Shown piece after piece: positions 50,883-60,294 of a stretch of DNA of 64,000 nt (position 1 is its first letter; every line of letters starts with the position of its first letter). A program made the translations under genes and the position numbers. The stretch spans positions 2,525,001 through 2,589,000 of the forward strand of contig NZ_CP021912.1 in NCBI RefSeq assembly GCF_003264115.1, read 5' to 3'. The notes under the pieces are model-generated. The model was given only the letters and a program-made list of their open reading frames with translations. It ran no database searches and was not told where the DNA came from. Source of the stretch: Erythrobacter sp. KY5. Its GTDB lineage: Bacteria; Pseudomonadota; Alphaproteobacteria; Sphingomonadales; Sphingomonadaceae.

Positions 50883-52085
50883 TCAGTGCGACACTCTTGT
50901 CGGAACTTCGACCTTGATGGCTTCAGGATGGCTTACGGCATTCATGGCATCATCGGCGCGAGCGATAAGAGAAAGCGCGCTGTCGCCAGGCTGTAGAGCG
51001 GCGACACCCATGCTGAAACGCGCGCTGCCGTATCGGTATTGGTTCTCTATCGCCCGGCGCAAGGCGTTCGCGTGAACTCTGGCGGCATTCTCGGATATCT
51101 GGGGAAGCAACCACACGAATTCCTGATCGCCCAACCTGCCTATGACCTCATCGGGTCGCGATTGTCCGTGAGTAATCTGAGCGATCGTATCGGCCAGTTC
51201 CCGTAACGTGACGGAACGCGCGACTTCGCCCGGATTGCTCGCGATCCTGACGTCGAACATCACCATGACGAGGGAATGTTTGCCAGCACGAGCATCCCTG
51301 ACCAATCGGTCGAGAGCCCGCATGATGGCACCGCGATCGCGAACGGCGGAGAGAGTGCCGCGCATTTCAGCAGCAGCGACAGGCGCGGGGCAGGATGTTC
51401 GCAAACCGGGGCGAACGGCCTCCTTGCCTGCCTTTCGCTCTCTAACGACCGCCACAACCCGCTGCACTGACCCGTCTGCGCCGCGAAGGTTGCACGCCTC
51501 CACGAGCAGGCTGCGTTCGACGCCATCGAAACCGTAGATTTGCAGCGTCAGGCCATAGGGTCCGACCTTATCGAAATGGTCCCTGATCTGACTGACGAGA
51601 TCCGCGCCGTTTGCAAACAGCAGCGTCTCGGCATCGCCTGGCGTCAACTCTGCATCGGCACTGATACCGAAGAGGCGCTTGAGGCCATCGGACCAATGTT
51701 GAACACCGGCCCGGCAATCATACTCCCAAACCCCGATCCCCGCGATGCATTCCGCCATCCGCATCGTGCGAAGCAATTCGCGCATAGTCTCGGACCGGGC
51801 GCGTGCCTCGCGTGCGATCGAACGCACCTGGCGCCTGTTCGCAATCGTGCTGGAAACCGCGACCAGTGCGATGACAGCCAGAAGCATGCAGGCGATCAAG
51901 AGCGAGGTCGAAGACGGAGAAACGGTGTTTGCGACCAGCCAATTCGATGCATGTGCATCAAGCGCCAGCGCATCAAGCGTCGGCAAGGTTCCCAGTTCGC
52001 GACCGGGCAGGATGAGAGAGACGACCAACATCGTTGGCATCGCCTCTAGGCAAAGATTTCCGATTATCAGGAAACGCAGCCCCAC
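50883..52085 (-). CDS. Membrane PAS/GGDEF-type protein with degenerate signature
   Basis: A 400-residue protein. Two membrane segments (about 5-27 and 60-80) enclose a small periplasmic loop. A PAS-like domain follows (about 108-215, IGVWEYDCRAGVQHWSDGLKRLFG), then a diguanylate-cyclase-like domain (245-390). The signature is GDQEF (319-323) in RLGDQEFVWLLP in place of GGDEF, so cyclase activity is doubtful. It may be a receptor or an inactive regulator. It lies on the same strand just downstream of the DAHP synthase gene. Confidence 0.8.
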   Translation of the reverse strand: MGLRFLIIGNLCLEAMPTMLVVSLILPGRELGTLPTLDALALDAHASNWLVANTVSPSSTSLLIACMLLAVIALVAVSSTIANRRQVRSIAREARARSETMRELLRTMRMAECIAGIGVWEYDCRAGVQHWSDGLKRLFGISADAELTPGDAETLLFANGADLVSQIRDHFDKVGPYGLTLQIYGFDGVERSLLVEACNLRGADGSVQRVVAVVRERKAGKEAVRPGLRTSCPAPVAAAEMRGTLSAVRDRGAIMRALDRLVRDARAGKHSLVMVMFDVRIASNPGEVARSVTLRELADTIAQITHGQSRPDEVIGRLGDQEFVWLLPQISENAARVHANALRRAIENQYRYGSARFSMGVAALQPGDSALSLIARADDAMNAVSHPEAIKVEVPTRVSH

Positions 52086-52109
52086 GTGCGGCTACGTACC
52101 GATTGGTAG

Positions 52110-53486
52110 TCAGGCAGCGTCCGCAGTGCGCTGTGTGGTGGCTTCCTCGTTCAGCATTTCTGCGAGGGTGAACGCCAGCTCCAGCGATTGCTCCGCGTTG
52201 AGGCGCGGGTCGCAATGGGTGTGATACCGATCGCCAAGAGCATCGTCAGTGATTGCGACAGCCCCGCCAACGCATTCGGTCACATCCTGACCGGTCATCT
52301 CGACATGGATGCCACCTGGATGCGTGCCCTCAGCGCGGTGCACGGCGAAAAAGCCCTTCACCTCGGAAAGGATGCGGTCGAACGGACGCGTCTTGTAACC
52401 GCTTTCCGACTTTATGACGTTGCCGTGCATCGGATCGCACGACCAGACGACGGGATGGCCTTCGCGCTTCACGGCGCGCACGAGCTTGGGCAGGCCGTCT
52501 TCGACCTTGTCATGGCCATAACGGCTGATGAGCGTGATCCTTCCGGCTTCACGCGCCGGGTTCAGTTCATCGAGCAGTTTCAACAGCGCGTCCGGCTCAA
52601 GGCTGGGGCCGCACTTCATGCCAAGCGGATTACCGATGCCGCGTGCAAACTCGATATGAGCGCTGCCTTCAAACCGGGTGCGGTCGCCGATCCAGAGCAT
52701 GTGCGCCGATGTTGCGTACCAGTCGCCCGTGAGCGAGTCCTGCCGGGTCATCGCCTGTTCGTAAGGCAGGAGCAGCCCTTCATGGCTGGTGTAAAAGCTG
52801 GTGCCCTGAAGCTGCGGGACGGTCGCAGGGTCGACGCCGCAGGCTTCCATGAAGTCGAGCGCTTCGCCGATCCGGTCAGCGGTCTCGGAAAACTTTTCGG
52901 CCCAAGGCGTGCGGCCCATGAAATCGAGCGTCCATTGGTGGACCTGACGAAGATTTGCGTATCCCCCGCCTGCAAACGCGCGCAGCAGGTTGAGCGTTGC
53001 GGCAGCCTGCGAATAGGCGCGAACCATGCGGGCCGGATCATTGCGGCGCTGCACGGGGTCGAAATCGATCCCGTTGATGTTGTCGCCGAGGTAACTCGGC
53101 AAGGTGACATCGCCTTGGGTTTCGGTTGGCGAGGAGCGCGGCTTGGCGAACTGACCAGCCATGCGCCCGACCTTCACAACCGGCCGCTTGCTGGCAAAGG
53201 TCATCACGACCGCCATCTGCAGGATCACCCGGAATGTGTCGCGAATGTTGTTGGGGTGAAATTCGGCAAAGCTTTCGGCGCAGTCACCGCCTTGGAGAAG
53301 AAACGCATGACCGTTCGCAACGTCCGCAAGGTCAGCCTTGAGCGCACGCGCCTCTCCCGCGAACACCAGCGGCGGATAAGCAGCAAGCGTCGCCTCAGCC
53401 TCGGCCAGTTCGGCGGGGTCCTCATAGTGCGGCAAATGCCGCGCCTCGTGCTCTTTCCAGCTTTCAGGCTTCCAGTTCTGGGCCAC
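52110..53486 (-). CDS. Class II 3-deoxy-7-phosphoheptulonate (DAHP) synthase
   Basis: A 458-residue type II DAHP synthase, the first step of the shikimate pathway. Signatures: [47 protein letters not shown] and CDPMHGN. I place the start at the GTG of 53484-53486 because family members begin (M)AQNWKPESW; an ATG at 53558 would add 24 residues unlike the family. It stands alone. Confidence 0.94.
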   Translation of the reverse strand: MAQNWKPESWKEHEARHLPHYEDPAELAEAEATLAAYPPLVFAGEARALKADLADVANGHAFLLQGGDCAESFAEFHPNNIRDTFRVILQMAVVMTFASKRPVVKVGRMAGQFAKPRSSPTETQGDVTLPSYLGDNINGIDFDPVQRRNDPARMVRAYSQAAATLNLLRAFAGGGYANLRQVHQWTLDFMGRTPWAEKFSETADRIGEALDFMEACGVDPATVPQLQGTSFYTSHEGLLLPYEQAMTRQDSLTGDWYATSAHMLWIGDRTRFEGSAHIEFARGIGNPLGMKCGPSLEPDALLKLLDELNPAREAGRITLISRYGHDKVEDGLPKLVRAVKREGHPVVWSCDPMHGNVIKSESGYKTRPFDRILSEVKGFFAVHRAEGTHPGGIHVEMTGQDVTECVGGAVAITDDALGDRYHTHCDPRLNAEQSLELAFTLAEMLNEEATTQRTADAA

Positions 53487-53622
53487 GGGTATTCTCGATT
53501 CTTCTCTAACGTCTGCGGGCGCGCGGACTAGGCGCGCTGGTTCTATATGTAAAGCCAAGAAGCGGTTTGCGACAACTTTGTTTCACGGCCTTGGCGATCG
53601 CTTTATCCGATCACGAAAGTTC

Positions 53623-56600
53623 TTATCTCCCGAAAGTCGGCACCGCGCGCACTGCCGGGGCTCCTGCATCGACCGGTTGTTGCGGCGCTGGCGGACCTTC
53701 GGCGAGTTCCTGACCTTCAGGAATGACTGCCAGCTTCAAGGGCGCGCCTTGGGAGAAGTAGCGATCCGCAAGAAACTGCATAATCTGCGGTGTCGTTTGC
53801 GAGTAATCGCTCAGAAGCGATCGCAGCAATTCGACACGGGCCGGGTCGCTGGTCGCCCCTTCGAGATTGTAGAGCCAGAACTGGTTCCCGGTCGAAGCGC
53901 GGCGGATACGCTGGCTGAGCGGCTCGGTCACGCGGTTGATCTCATCGGCGCTCGGCGGGCTCGCGGCCAAGTCGGCTGCGATCCGGTCGGCTTCAGCAAA
54001 GAACACGGGTACAAAGTCAGGCTCAAGCTGGGCAAGAGCCACGATCCGACCACCGCCCGAGATATCGGTCGGCCAGTCGGAAAAAACTTGCGGCGAATAG
54101 CTGGCGCCAGCCTGTTCGCGCAGGGCTTCGAGCATACGGTTGTTGAAGACCTGGATCAGGATTTCGAGTTGGCGTGCCTCTCGGATGCTCGCCATCCCGC
54201 CGCCGCTTGGCCATGCGACCACGGCGGCGGCCTGATTGGCATCGCCGCGGTGGGTCAGGACAGTCGGCGCATTCGACGCTTCGGGGAAGCCGGGAACGCG
54301 CGCTGCGACGACCGGGTCGATCGGCGCGCGCTCTGGCAGTGCGCCAAAGGTCACGCGCAGTTTCTCGATAATCGCGTCGCGGTCGAATTCGCCGAACACC
54401 AACACTTCGATCTGTCCCTGCTTCAGGAGCGGCTCCCAGACCTCGCGAAATCCCTCGGGCGTCACGCCTTCGAGCATTTCGGGAGTCGGTGTCGCAAAGC
54501 GCGGGTCGCTATCGGTCGAAATGTATTCGAGGTCACGGTTGAGTACCGCGCCGGGGCTCGTCGAATAGGTGTTATAGGCAAGCTCCGCTGCTGCCTTTGC
54601 GCGGATCACCGGATCAGCATCCCAGCGCGGCATGCCGAGCTTCGCTGCGAAAAGGTACAATTGGTCTGCAACGTCGTCAGACCGGGTCTGCGCGGTGAAG
54701 GTGAAGACCGCGTCGTCGATCCCAAAATCGAAGCCGAGCTTGCGGCCCGTTGCCAGACGGTCGATCTCGTTCTGGCCCAGTTCACCAAGGCCAGACCCGA
54801 CCAGCGCCATTTGCCCGATGGGCGCATAGACCGCGCTCGCCTCGTCGAATGCGCGGTAGCCTGCGCCAAAGCGAACCTTGACCGTCACACGGCCAGGCTC
54901 GGCGTCGTTTGACCACAGGAGCGCGCGCACGCCATTGTCGAAATTGACCTGTTCAACCTCAAGGATCCCGAGCGGTCCAATCTCTGTGATCGCTCCGGGC
55001 TCACCGATTGGAGGAAGTTCGTCAAAGGAAATACTCTCGGCAGCGAGCCGGGCTCCTGAATCGACCAGCGCTTCGCTTGCCAGTGCCAGCTGCAATGCGC
55101 GTTCATCCGCCTCACCGATTGCCGGGGTCACATAAACCGAACGCACTACGTTGCCGCTGAAAAGGCCTCGCGTGCGCTCCTGAATTTCCTCCGGGTTCAT
55201 CCGTGCTCGCATGCCGCGAAAAACGTCGAGCACCACTTGCGGGCTCGCGACGGTTTCGCGAATGTCAACGGCGTTGATGAGGTTGTCAGCCAGATCGCGG
55301 CCAGCCTGCACCGGGGCCTGCTCAACCGAATTCACGAACGCGACATCGAATTCAGCAGCCTCGCGGTCGATCTCTTCCTGCGTCGGCGGGTTTTCGATCG
55401 CATCGGCAATCACACCGCGCACGTCGGCCAGCGCCGCTCGCCAGTCTTCTGTCAACGGACGAAAGCTTACGAATGTCGCATCGCTCGAACGCGAGACATA
55501 GTCCTGCTGAACTTGCGCAAAGAGATATGAGCCCCCTGCCCGCGCGCGCGTTTCGAGCCGGCGATTGATGATCGACTGAGCAAGCGCGTCAAGCAAGCGG
55601 CCTTCGTTGTAGACGATCGTATCGTCCACTTTGCGCCAAGGACGCATGATTGCGTATGTGAAAGTGCGCGCAAGATCAGGTTCGACCGCGGCGCTAACTT
55701 CGCCAATCGGAAGCTCCGTTCCCGCCGCTATCGGGGCGCCCTCTGGCGGCAACGGGTCTCCGAAATCGGGCGCAACGCCTGCCTCGCCTGCGCCTTCCCA
55801 GTCCCCGAACCATTTCTCGACCAGCCCGGCGAGCACCATCGGATCGGCATCGCCTGCGACGACGATCACCGTCTTTTCAGGGCGATACCAGCGATCGTAG
55901 AATGACCGGACGCTGTCGCCGCGCGCAGCCTCAAGCGTTTCGACCGTGCCGATAGGATTGCGCGTGGCAAGCCTTTGCCGTGCAAAGAAGGTGCGGCGGG
56001 TGATGTCGCCCACGCGTTCTGCAGCGCCGCCGCGCTCGCGCTTTTCAGCGAGCACAATAGGAAGTTCTGCCGCGACATTCGCGTCGTTAAGCACCGGCTC
56101 GCGGATCATGCCGGAAAGCAGCTTGAAACTTTCGTCCAGCTTGGCGCGATTGATGTCGGGAATGTCGAGCTTGTATGCAGTGTGCGTCGGGCTCGTTTCG
56201 GCATTGGCATCAGCGCCGAACGTGGCGCCCAGGCGCTGCCAGGCGGCAATAGCCTCAGCTTGCCCGAGATATTTGCTCTCCCGGAAAAGCAGGTGTTCGA
56301 GAAGGTGGGCAAAGCCTTGTTCGCTGTCGGTTTCGTGAAGAGAGCCGGCGTCCACGCGAACCCGGATCGCAATCTGGCGCGGCGGTACGCCATTGCGCCT
56401 AACCGCGTAGCGTAGGCCATTATCCATGACGCCCCAGTACCATTCCTCGTCGACGGGAACGTTGCTGTCTTCGTAGAGCCAGGGCCCTTCGTTGTCGGAC
56501 TGAAGTGCCTGCGGAGCGGGAATTTCCGGCTCTGCAGGCGCCTCCTGCGCATAGAGCGGCGCAGCAACGGCGGTAGGAACAGCGATCAGGGAAACGGCAG

Positions 56601-56625
56601 CAAGCGCCCGGACAAACTTCTTCAT
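53623..56625 (-). CDS. M16-family zinc metallopeptidase (secreted)
   Basis: A 1000-residue pitrilysin/PqqL-like peptidase. A signal peptide (to about residue 26, ending AAPLYAQ) is followed by four M16 domains. The active one is first: inverse zinc motif HLLEH at 107-111, with the downstream Glu about 75 residues later in the VLAEKRERGG region (near 184). The C-terminal half lacks HXXEH and serves as the clamp. Probably periplasmic. It diverges from the nfu gene with about 100 bases between. Confidence 0.92.
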   Translation of the reverse strand: MKKFVRALAAVSLIAVPTAVAAPLYAQEAPAEPEIPAPQALQSDNEGPWLYEDSNVPVDEEWYWGVMDNGLRYAVRRNGVPPRQIAIRVRVDAGSLHETDSEQGFAHLLEHLLFRESKYLGQAEAIAAWQRLGATFGADANAETSPTHTAYKLDIPDINRAKLDESFKLLSGMIREPVLNDANVAAELPIVLAEKRERGGAAERVGDITRRTFFARQRLATRNPIGTVETLEAARGDSVRSFYDRWYRPEKTVIVVAGDADPMVLAGLVEKWFGDWEGAGEAGVAPDFGDPLPPEGAPIAAGTELPIGEVSAAVEPDLARTFTYAIMRPWRKVDDTIVYNEGRLLDALAQSIINRRLETRARAGGSYLFAQVQQDYVSRSSDATFVSFRPLTEDWRAALADVRGVIADAIENPPTQEEIDREAAEFDVAFVNSVEQAPVQAGRDLADNLINAVDIRETVASPQVVLDVFRGMRARMNPEEIQERTRGLFSGNVVRSVYVTPAIGEADERALQLALASEALVDSGARLAAESISFDELPPIGEPGAITEIGPLGILEVEQVNFDNGVRALLWSNDAEPGRVTVKVRFGAGYRAFDEASAVYAPIGQMALVGSGLGELGQNEIDRLATGRKLGFDFGIDDAVFTFTAQTRSDDVADQLYLFAAKLGMPRWDADPVIRAKAAAELAYNTYSTSPGAVLNRDLEYISTDSDPRFATPTPEMLEGVTPEGFREVWEPLLKQGQIEVLVFGEFDRDAIIEKLRVTFGALPERAPIDPVVAARVPGFPEASNAPTVLTHRGDANQAAAVVAWPSGGGMASIREARQLEILIQVFNNRMLEALREQAGASYSPQVFSDWPTDISGGGRIVALAQLEPDFVPVFFAEADRIAADLAASPPSADEINRVTEPLSQRIRRASTGNQFWLYNLEGATSDPARVELLRSLLSDYSQTTPQIMQFLADRYFSQGAPLKLAVIPEGQELAEGPPAPQQPVDAGAPAVRAVPTFGR

Positions 56626-56721
56626 GACTACTCTATAGGGATGCGACGGGTGAAGGACCAGTGAATGTGACCAAACTATCGCTTGCTTGTAGCGGAGCGC
56701 AGCTGAGCCTATTTAACGGTC

Positions 56722-57303
56722 ATGTTCATCGAAACCGAAACCACACCGAACCCTTCGAGCCTCAAGTTCCTGCCCGGGCGCACCGTCATGCCTTCTGGTA
56801 CGCGCGAATTCGCCTCTCCCGAGGCTGCCGAAGCGAGCCCGCTGGCCCAGGCGATTTTCGACACGGGTGAGGTCGTGAATGTCTTTTACGGCTGGGACTT
56901 CGTGACCGTCACAGCTGCGCCGGGCGTCGACTGGAGCGCATTGAAGCCACAGGTTCACGCGATCCTCCTCGACCACTTTGTCTCCGAAGCGCCCCTGTTC
57001 ACCGGCGGCAGTGCAGATGGAATTACGGTTCCGCCCGAAGAGACACAGATGGCGGTCGAGGATCGCGAAGAAGATGCCGAGATCATCGCCTCGATCAACG
57101 AGCTTCTTGAAACCCGTATTCGTCCCGCAGTTGCCGGAGACGGAGGCGACATTGCCTATCGCGGTTTTTCTGACGGCGTCGTCTATCTGACGCTGCAAGG
57201 CGCCTGTGCTGGCTGCCCTTCAAGCACAGCGACGCTCAAGCACGGCATCGAAAGTCTCTTGAAACATTATGTGCCCGAAGTCGTTGAAGTGAGAGCCGCC
57301 TAA
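56722..57303 (+). CDS. NifU-family Fe-S carrier (Nfu)
   Basis: A 193-residue Nfu protein. Residues 1-90 form the Nfu N-terminal domain (MFIETETTPNPSSLKFLPGR) and about 110-190 the NifU C-terminal domain with the cluster-binding CAGCPSS. It carries 4Fe-4S clusters to targets such as lipoyl synthase and aconitase. It starts a plus-strand run of housekeeping genes, 23 bases before the nitroreductase gene. Confidence 0.95.
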   Translation: MFIETETTPNPSSLKFLPGRTVMPSGTREFASPEAAEASPLAQAIFDTGEVVNVFYGWDFVTVTAAPGVDWSALKPQVHAILLDHFVSEAPLFTGGSADGITVPPEETQMAVEDREEDAEIIASINELLETRIRPAVAGDGGDIAYRGFSDGVVYLTLQGACAGCPSSTATLKHGIESLLKHYVPEVVEVRAA

Positions 57304-57326
57304 ACTCTCAAGCTTCAAGGACACTC

Positions 57327-57935
57327 ATGCCTACTCAATATCACGACAACGTCTTGTCCGCCGACGTCCTCGGCCAGCTTTTCAACGACGCGCGCACCTA
57401 TAATGGCTGGCTCGACAAGCCGGTATCGGATGCCCAGCTCAAGGTCATCTGGGACCTTATGAAGATGGCTCCGACCTCGGCTAATATGCAGCCTGTGCGG
57501 ATCGTCTGGGTTAAAAGCCAGGAAGAGAAGGACCGCCTTGCCGGTCTTGCTTCGGAAGGCAACCGCGACAAGATCAAGGCAGCACCTGTTACCGCGATCA
57601 TCGGCTACGACATCGACTTTCACGAGGAGCTGCCATGGCTCTTCCCGCATGCCGATGCAAAGAGCTGGTTCGAAGGTGACGAAGAAGGCCGCAAGGAAGG
57701 CGCGTTTCGCAACTCCTCGCTTCAGGGCGCATATCTGATCCTCGCAGCGCGCGCCGTGGGCCTCGATTGCGGTCCCATGTCGGGCTTCGATGCGGACAAG
57801 GTCAACGACGCGTATTTCGCAGACAGCCCTCGTCACCGGGTGAATTTCCTTTGCTCGATCGGCTATGGCGATCCGGACAGCATTTTCGACCGCTCGCCGC
57901 GCCCGGACTTCGACAAGTTCAACCAGATCGTGTAA
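57327..57935 (+). CDS. Nitroreductase-family protein (RutE/HadB-like)
   Basis: A 202-residue FMN flavoprotein resembling malonic semialdehyde reductase RutE: FNDARTYNGWLDKPVSD, MKMAPTSANMQPVRIVWV and DCGPMSGFDADKVNDAYF are typical. There is no pyrimidine-degradation operon nearby, so the physiological substrate may be another aldehyde, enal or nitro compound. It lies between nfu and tsaB. Confidence 0.9.
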   Translation: MPTQYHDNVLSADVLGQLFNDARTYNGWLDKPVSDAQLKVIWDLMKMAPTSANMQPVRIVWVKSQEEKDRLAGLASEGNRDKIKAAPVTAIIGYDIDFHEELPWLFPHADAKSWFEGDEEGRKEGAFRNSSLQGAYLILAARAVGLDCGPMSGFDADKVNDAYFADSPRHRVNFLCSIGYGDPDSIFDRSPRPDFDKFNQIV

Positions 57936-57988
57936 TTTTGAGCTGAACGGCTTGCAGCGCGGCTCGCCCTGAGGCAGGGCGAGGCCGC

Positions 57989-58618
57989 ATGCAGGATCCC
58001 TCGCGCACACTTGCTATTGAGACCGCCAGCGAGGCGTGTTCGATCGCGCTCTATGAGGGCGGTGAGCTGATTGCGCACGATCACCGCGTGCTGGGCCGTG
58101 GCCACGCCGAGCGCCTCATTCCAATGATCGAAGCATTGCCCGATCACGGGCGTGCGTCACGCATCCTGGTGTCCCTTGGTCCCGGCAGTTTCACCGGCGT
58201 CAGGATCGGCATCGCCGCCGCAAGGGCGCTAGGATTTGCTTGGGGTGCCGACGTCTATGGCTACCCCACCCTTGCCCTTGTTGCAGCGCACGCCGTGCAG
58301 GATACAGACAATCCGGTCACTGTGTGCATGAATGGCGGGCACGGCGAATGGTTCGTTGCCGACTTTTCGAAAGAGGCAATGGGAGGCGTCCGCTCGCTAA
58401 CTCCGCAGCAAGCGAGCGAGCGCGGGGCAAGACCGTCGATTGCCGGCAATCGCGCCGAAGAATTTGCCGCTCTTCTTGATAATGAGCACACTGCGCTCAA
58501 CCTTTTGCCTGATGCGCGCAATGTTCATCTGTTGCCGGACAACTGGCTCACATCCGATCTCACGCCGATCTATGGCCGCGCGCCTGACGCCAAACCGCAA
58601 AAGCAGGCTGCGCCGTGA
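57989..58618 (+). CDS. tsaB: tRNA threonylcarbamoyladenosine complex subunit TsaB
   Basis: A 209-residue ASKHA-fold protein, partner of TsaD in making t6A on tRNAs that read ANN codons. The pattern TLAIETASEACSIAL, RGHAERLIPMIEAL and SLGPGSFTGVRIGIAAARAL is clear. It overlaps rimI by four bases, a conserved pairing across bacteria. Confidence 0.95.
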   Translation: MQDPSRTLAIETASEACSIALYEGGELIAHDHRVLGRGHAERLIPMIEALPDHGRASRILVSLGPGSFTGVRIGIAAARALGFAWGADVYGYPTLALVAAHAVQDTDNPVTVCMNGGHGEWFVADFSKEAMGGVRSLTPQQASERGARPSIAGNRAEEFAALLDNEHTALNLLPDARNVHLLPDNWLTSDLTPIYGRAPDAKPQKQAAP

Positions 58619-59097
58619 CGCCCTGCCCTCACACGATCGCTCGAATCATGACGATCATGGAGGCAGCGTTTGACCCGGTTTACGGAGAAGCGTGGAACCG
58701 TCGCCAGGTGAGCGACGCGCTCGCAATGCCTTCGACACATGCTCTGGTGCTCGACAGTGACGGCGATCCAATCGAGAGCGGGCCGTGCGGTCAGGCGAAG
58801 CAGCACCCGGCCGGCTTTGTGCTCACTCGCTTCGCTGCCGATGAGGAGGAATTGCTGCTCATCGCGGTGACGCCCGAAATGAGGGGTCGCGGCCTTGGCG
58901 AGAAATTGATGCAGCATTTCTTCGACATGGCGAAGTCCAGGGGTGTGAACCGCATCTTCCTCGAAATGCGGCGCGGCAACCCCGCAGTCCACCTTTATCA
59001 GAAGGTCGGTTTCGAACCGATCGGCCAGCGCCGTAACTATTACCGGCTTTCAAATGGTGAACGAGTTGACGCGATTACTTTCGGTCGGTCGCTCTAA
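58615..59097 (+). CDS. rimI: Ribosomal protein S18-alanine N-acetyltransferase RimI-like
   Basis: A 160-residue GNAT protein with the acetyl-CoA loop TPEMRGRGLGEKLMQ (near residues 88-101) and the RimI-like MRRGNPAVHLYQKVGFEPIGQRRNYY. RimI acetylates the N-terminal alanine of S18. The overlap with tsaB supports the assignment. The start at 58615 gives MTPCPHTIARIMTIMEAAF, close to the family. Confidence 0.92.
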   Translation: MTPCPHTIARIMTIMEAAFDPVYGEAWNRRQVSDALAMPSTHALVLDSDGDPIESGPCGQAKQHPAGFVLTRFAADEEELLLIAVTPEMRGRGLGEKLMQHFFDMAKSRGVNRIFLEMRRGNPAVHLYQKVGFEPIGQRRNYYRLSNGERVDAITFGRSL

Positions 59098-59237
59098 AGC
59101 ATTGGCATTGGTCCAATAAGCATTGAAATCCACCCATTAAGGTGACAATTCGTCAGAGCGCGTCTTGCAAAGACTGTCTTCCTGCGCCATGCGCTTGTGA
59201 TCGGAAAAATCCGAATGACAAGAAAAACGAGGAACTT

Positions 59238-59675
59238 ATGCAAGACCTGGACATGGAGATGAAAGAGACTCTGATAACTCTGACCAGCGACATCGTCGCT
59301 GCTCACCTGAGTAACAACAACGTAGACGTCGATGCCGTACCCGGACTGATTACCAATGTTTATGGTGCTTTGTCTGGCCTTGGTACAGAAAGCGTCGTCG
59401 AAGAAGAGCGGCCAGAACCTGCCGTTTCCATTCGCGCGTCGGTAAAACCGGACTACATCGTCTGCCTCGAAGACGGCAAGAAGCTGAAGATGCTGAAGCG
59501 CTATCTTCGCACCAATTTCGACATGACGCCCGAAGAGTATCGGGCACGCTGGGGACTTCCTTCGGATTATCCGATGGTTGCGCCCAACTACGCCGAAAAG
59601 CGCCGCGATCTCGCCAAGAAGATCGGCCTCGGCCGCAAGCCTGGCACCGGGCGCGGTCGCCGAAAGACCAAGTAA
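59238..59675 (+). CDS. mucR: MucR/Ros-family transcriptional regulator lacking classical zinc ligands
   Basis: A 145-residue regulator. The N-terminal half oligomerises (TLITLTSDIVAAHLSNN). The DNA-binding half has CLEDGKKLKMLKRYLRTNFD, then TPEEYRARWGLPSDYPMVAPNYAEKR, which is diagnostic. Compared with the zinc finger of Ros, ligands Cys, Cys, His, His correspond to C76, D79, Y89 and F94 (N93 next to it); only the first remains. Zinc-free Ros homologues of Mesorhizobium keep the fold, so DNA binding is likely. MucR proteins are H-NS-like regulators of surface polysaccharides and the cell cycle. AGGAA precedes the ATG. Confidence 0.92.
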   Translation: MQDLDMEMKETLITLTSDIVAAHLSNNNVDVDAVPGLITNVYGALSGLGTESVVEEERPEPAVSIRASVKPDYIVCLEDGKKLKMLKRYLRTNFDMTPEEYRARWGLPSDYPMVAPNYAEKRRDLAKKIGLGRKPGTGRGRRKTK

Positions 59676-59734
59676 GCCAGAAGGCAGCGCGTGCTTCCGG
59701 GTCGCAATCGCGCCACGCCTTTCCGTAAGTACCT

Positions 59735-59773
59735 GTCCCCCGTTTGACCGATCAAGCGGGGGACTTTGCTTTT
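59735..59773 (+). terminator. Rho-independent terminator after mucR
   Basis: GTCCCCCG (59735-59742) and CGGGGGAC (59757-59764) form an eight-base stem, followed by TTTGCTTTT. Confidence 0.8.
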
Positions 59774-59862
59774 CTGCCAACTTGAGCAATCTGCCCTCGC
59801 CCGGTAAGGCTGGATGAGATGACTTGTCGGCCCCGCCCGACGCCGCGCCAAGGAACACCCGC

Positions 59863-60285
59863 TTGAGCCAGAAAATCGATCTTGAACAATTGTGCGCCGA
59901 GAAGGGCCTGCGCATCACCGAACAGCGCCGCGTGATAGCCAAGGTGCTGTCGGACAGTGACGATCATCCCGACGTCGAATTGCTTCACCAGCGCGCATCG
60001 GCGATCGACAGCAAGATTTCGATCGCGACGGTATATCGCACGGTGCGTCTGTTCGAAGAAGCCGGCATTCTCGACCGCCACGATTTCGGCGATGGCCGCT
60101 CGCGCTATGAGCCCGTTCCCGAAGCGCATCACGATCACCTTATCGATGTCGAAACCGGCGCGGTTGTCGAATTCGTCGACCCCGAAGTCGAGGCTCTTCA
60201 GCGCCAGATTGCCGAGAAGCTTGGCTATCGTCTCGTCGATCACCGGATGGAGCTTTACGGCGTCCGGCTCTCTCGCGAAGACTGA
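59863..60285 (+). CDS. fur: Ferric uptake regulator (Fur family)
   Basis: A 140-residue Fur protein. The winged helix includes LRITEQRRVIAKVL and SIATVYRTVRLFEEAGI; the metal site is HHDHLIDVETG with E/D further on. The CxxC pairs of E. coli Fur are absent, as in alphaproteobacterial Fur/Mur, so it may respond to iron or manganese. The start is taken at TTG 59863 behind AAGGAAC; another TTG at 59824 would add 13 residues. It lies nine bases before plsC. Confidence 0.92.
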   Translation: MSQKIDLEQLCAEKGLRITEQRRVIAKVLSDSDDHPDVELLHQRASAIDSKISIATVYRTVRLFEEAGILDRHDFGDGRSRYEPVPEAHHDHLIDVETGAVVEFVDPEVEALQRQIAEKLGYRLVDHRMELYGVRLSRED

Positions 60286-60294
60286 TCCAGCGCC

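Noticed and set aside
53578..54912. A 444-codon plus-strand frame opposite the M16 peptidase
   Set aside because: The minus-strand frame encodes a clear M16 peptidase with signal peptide and zinc motif.
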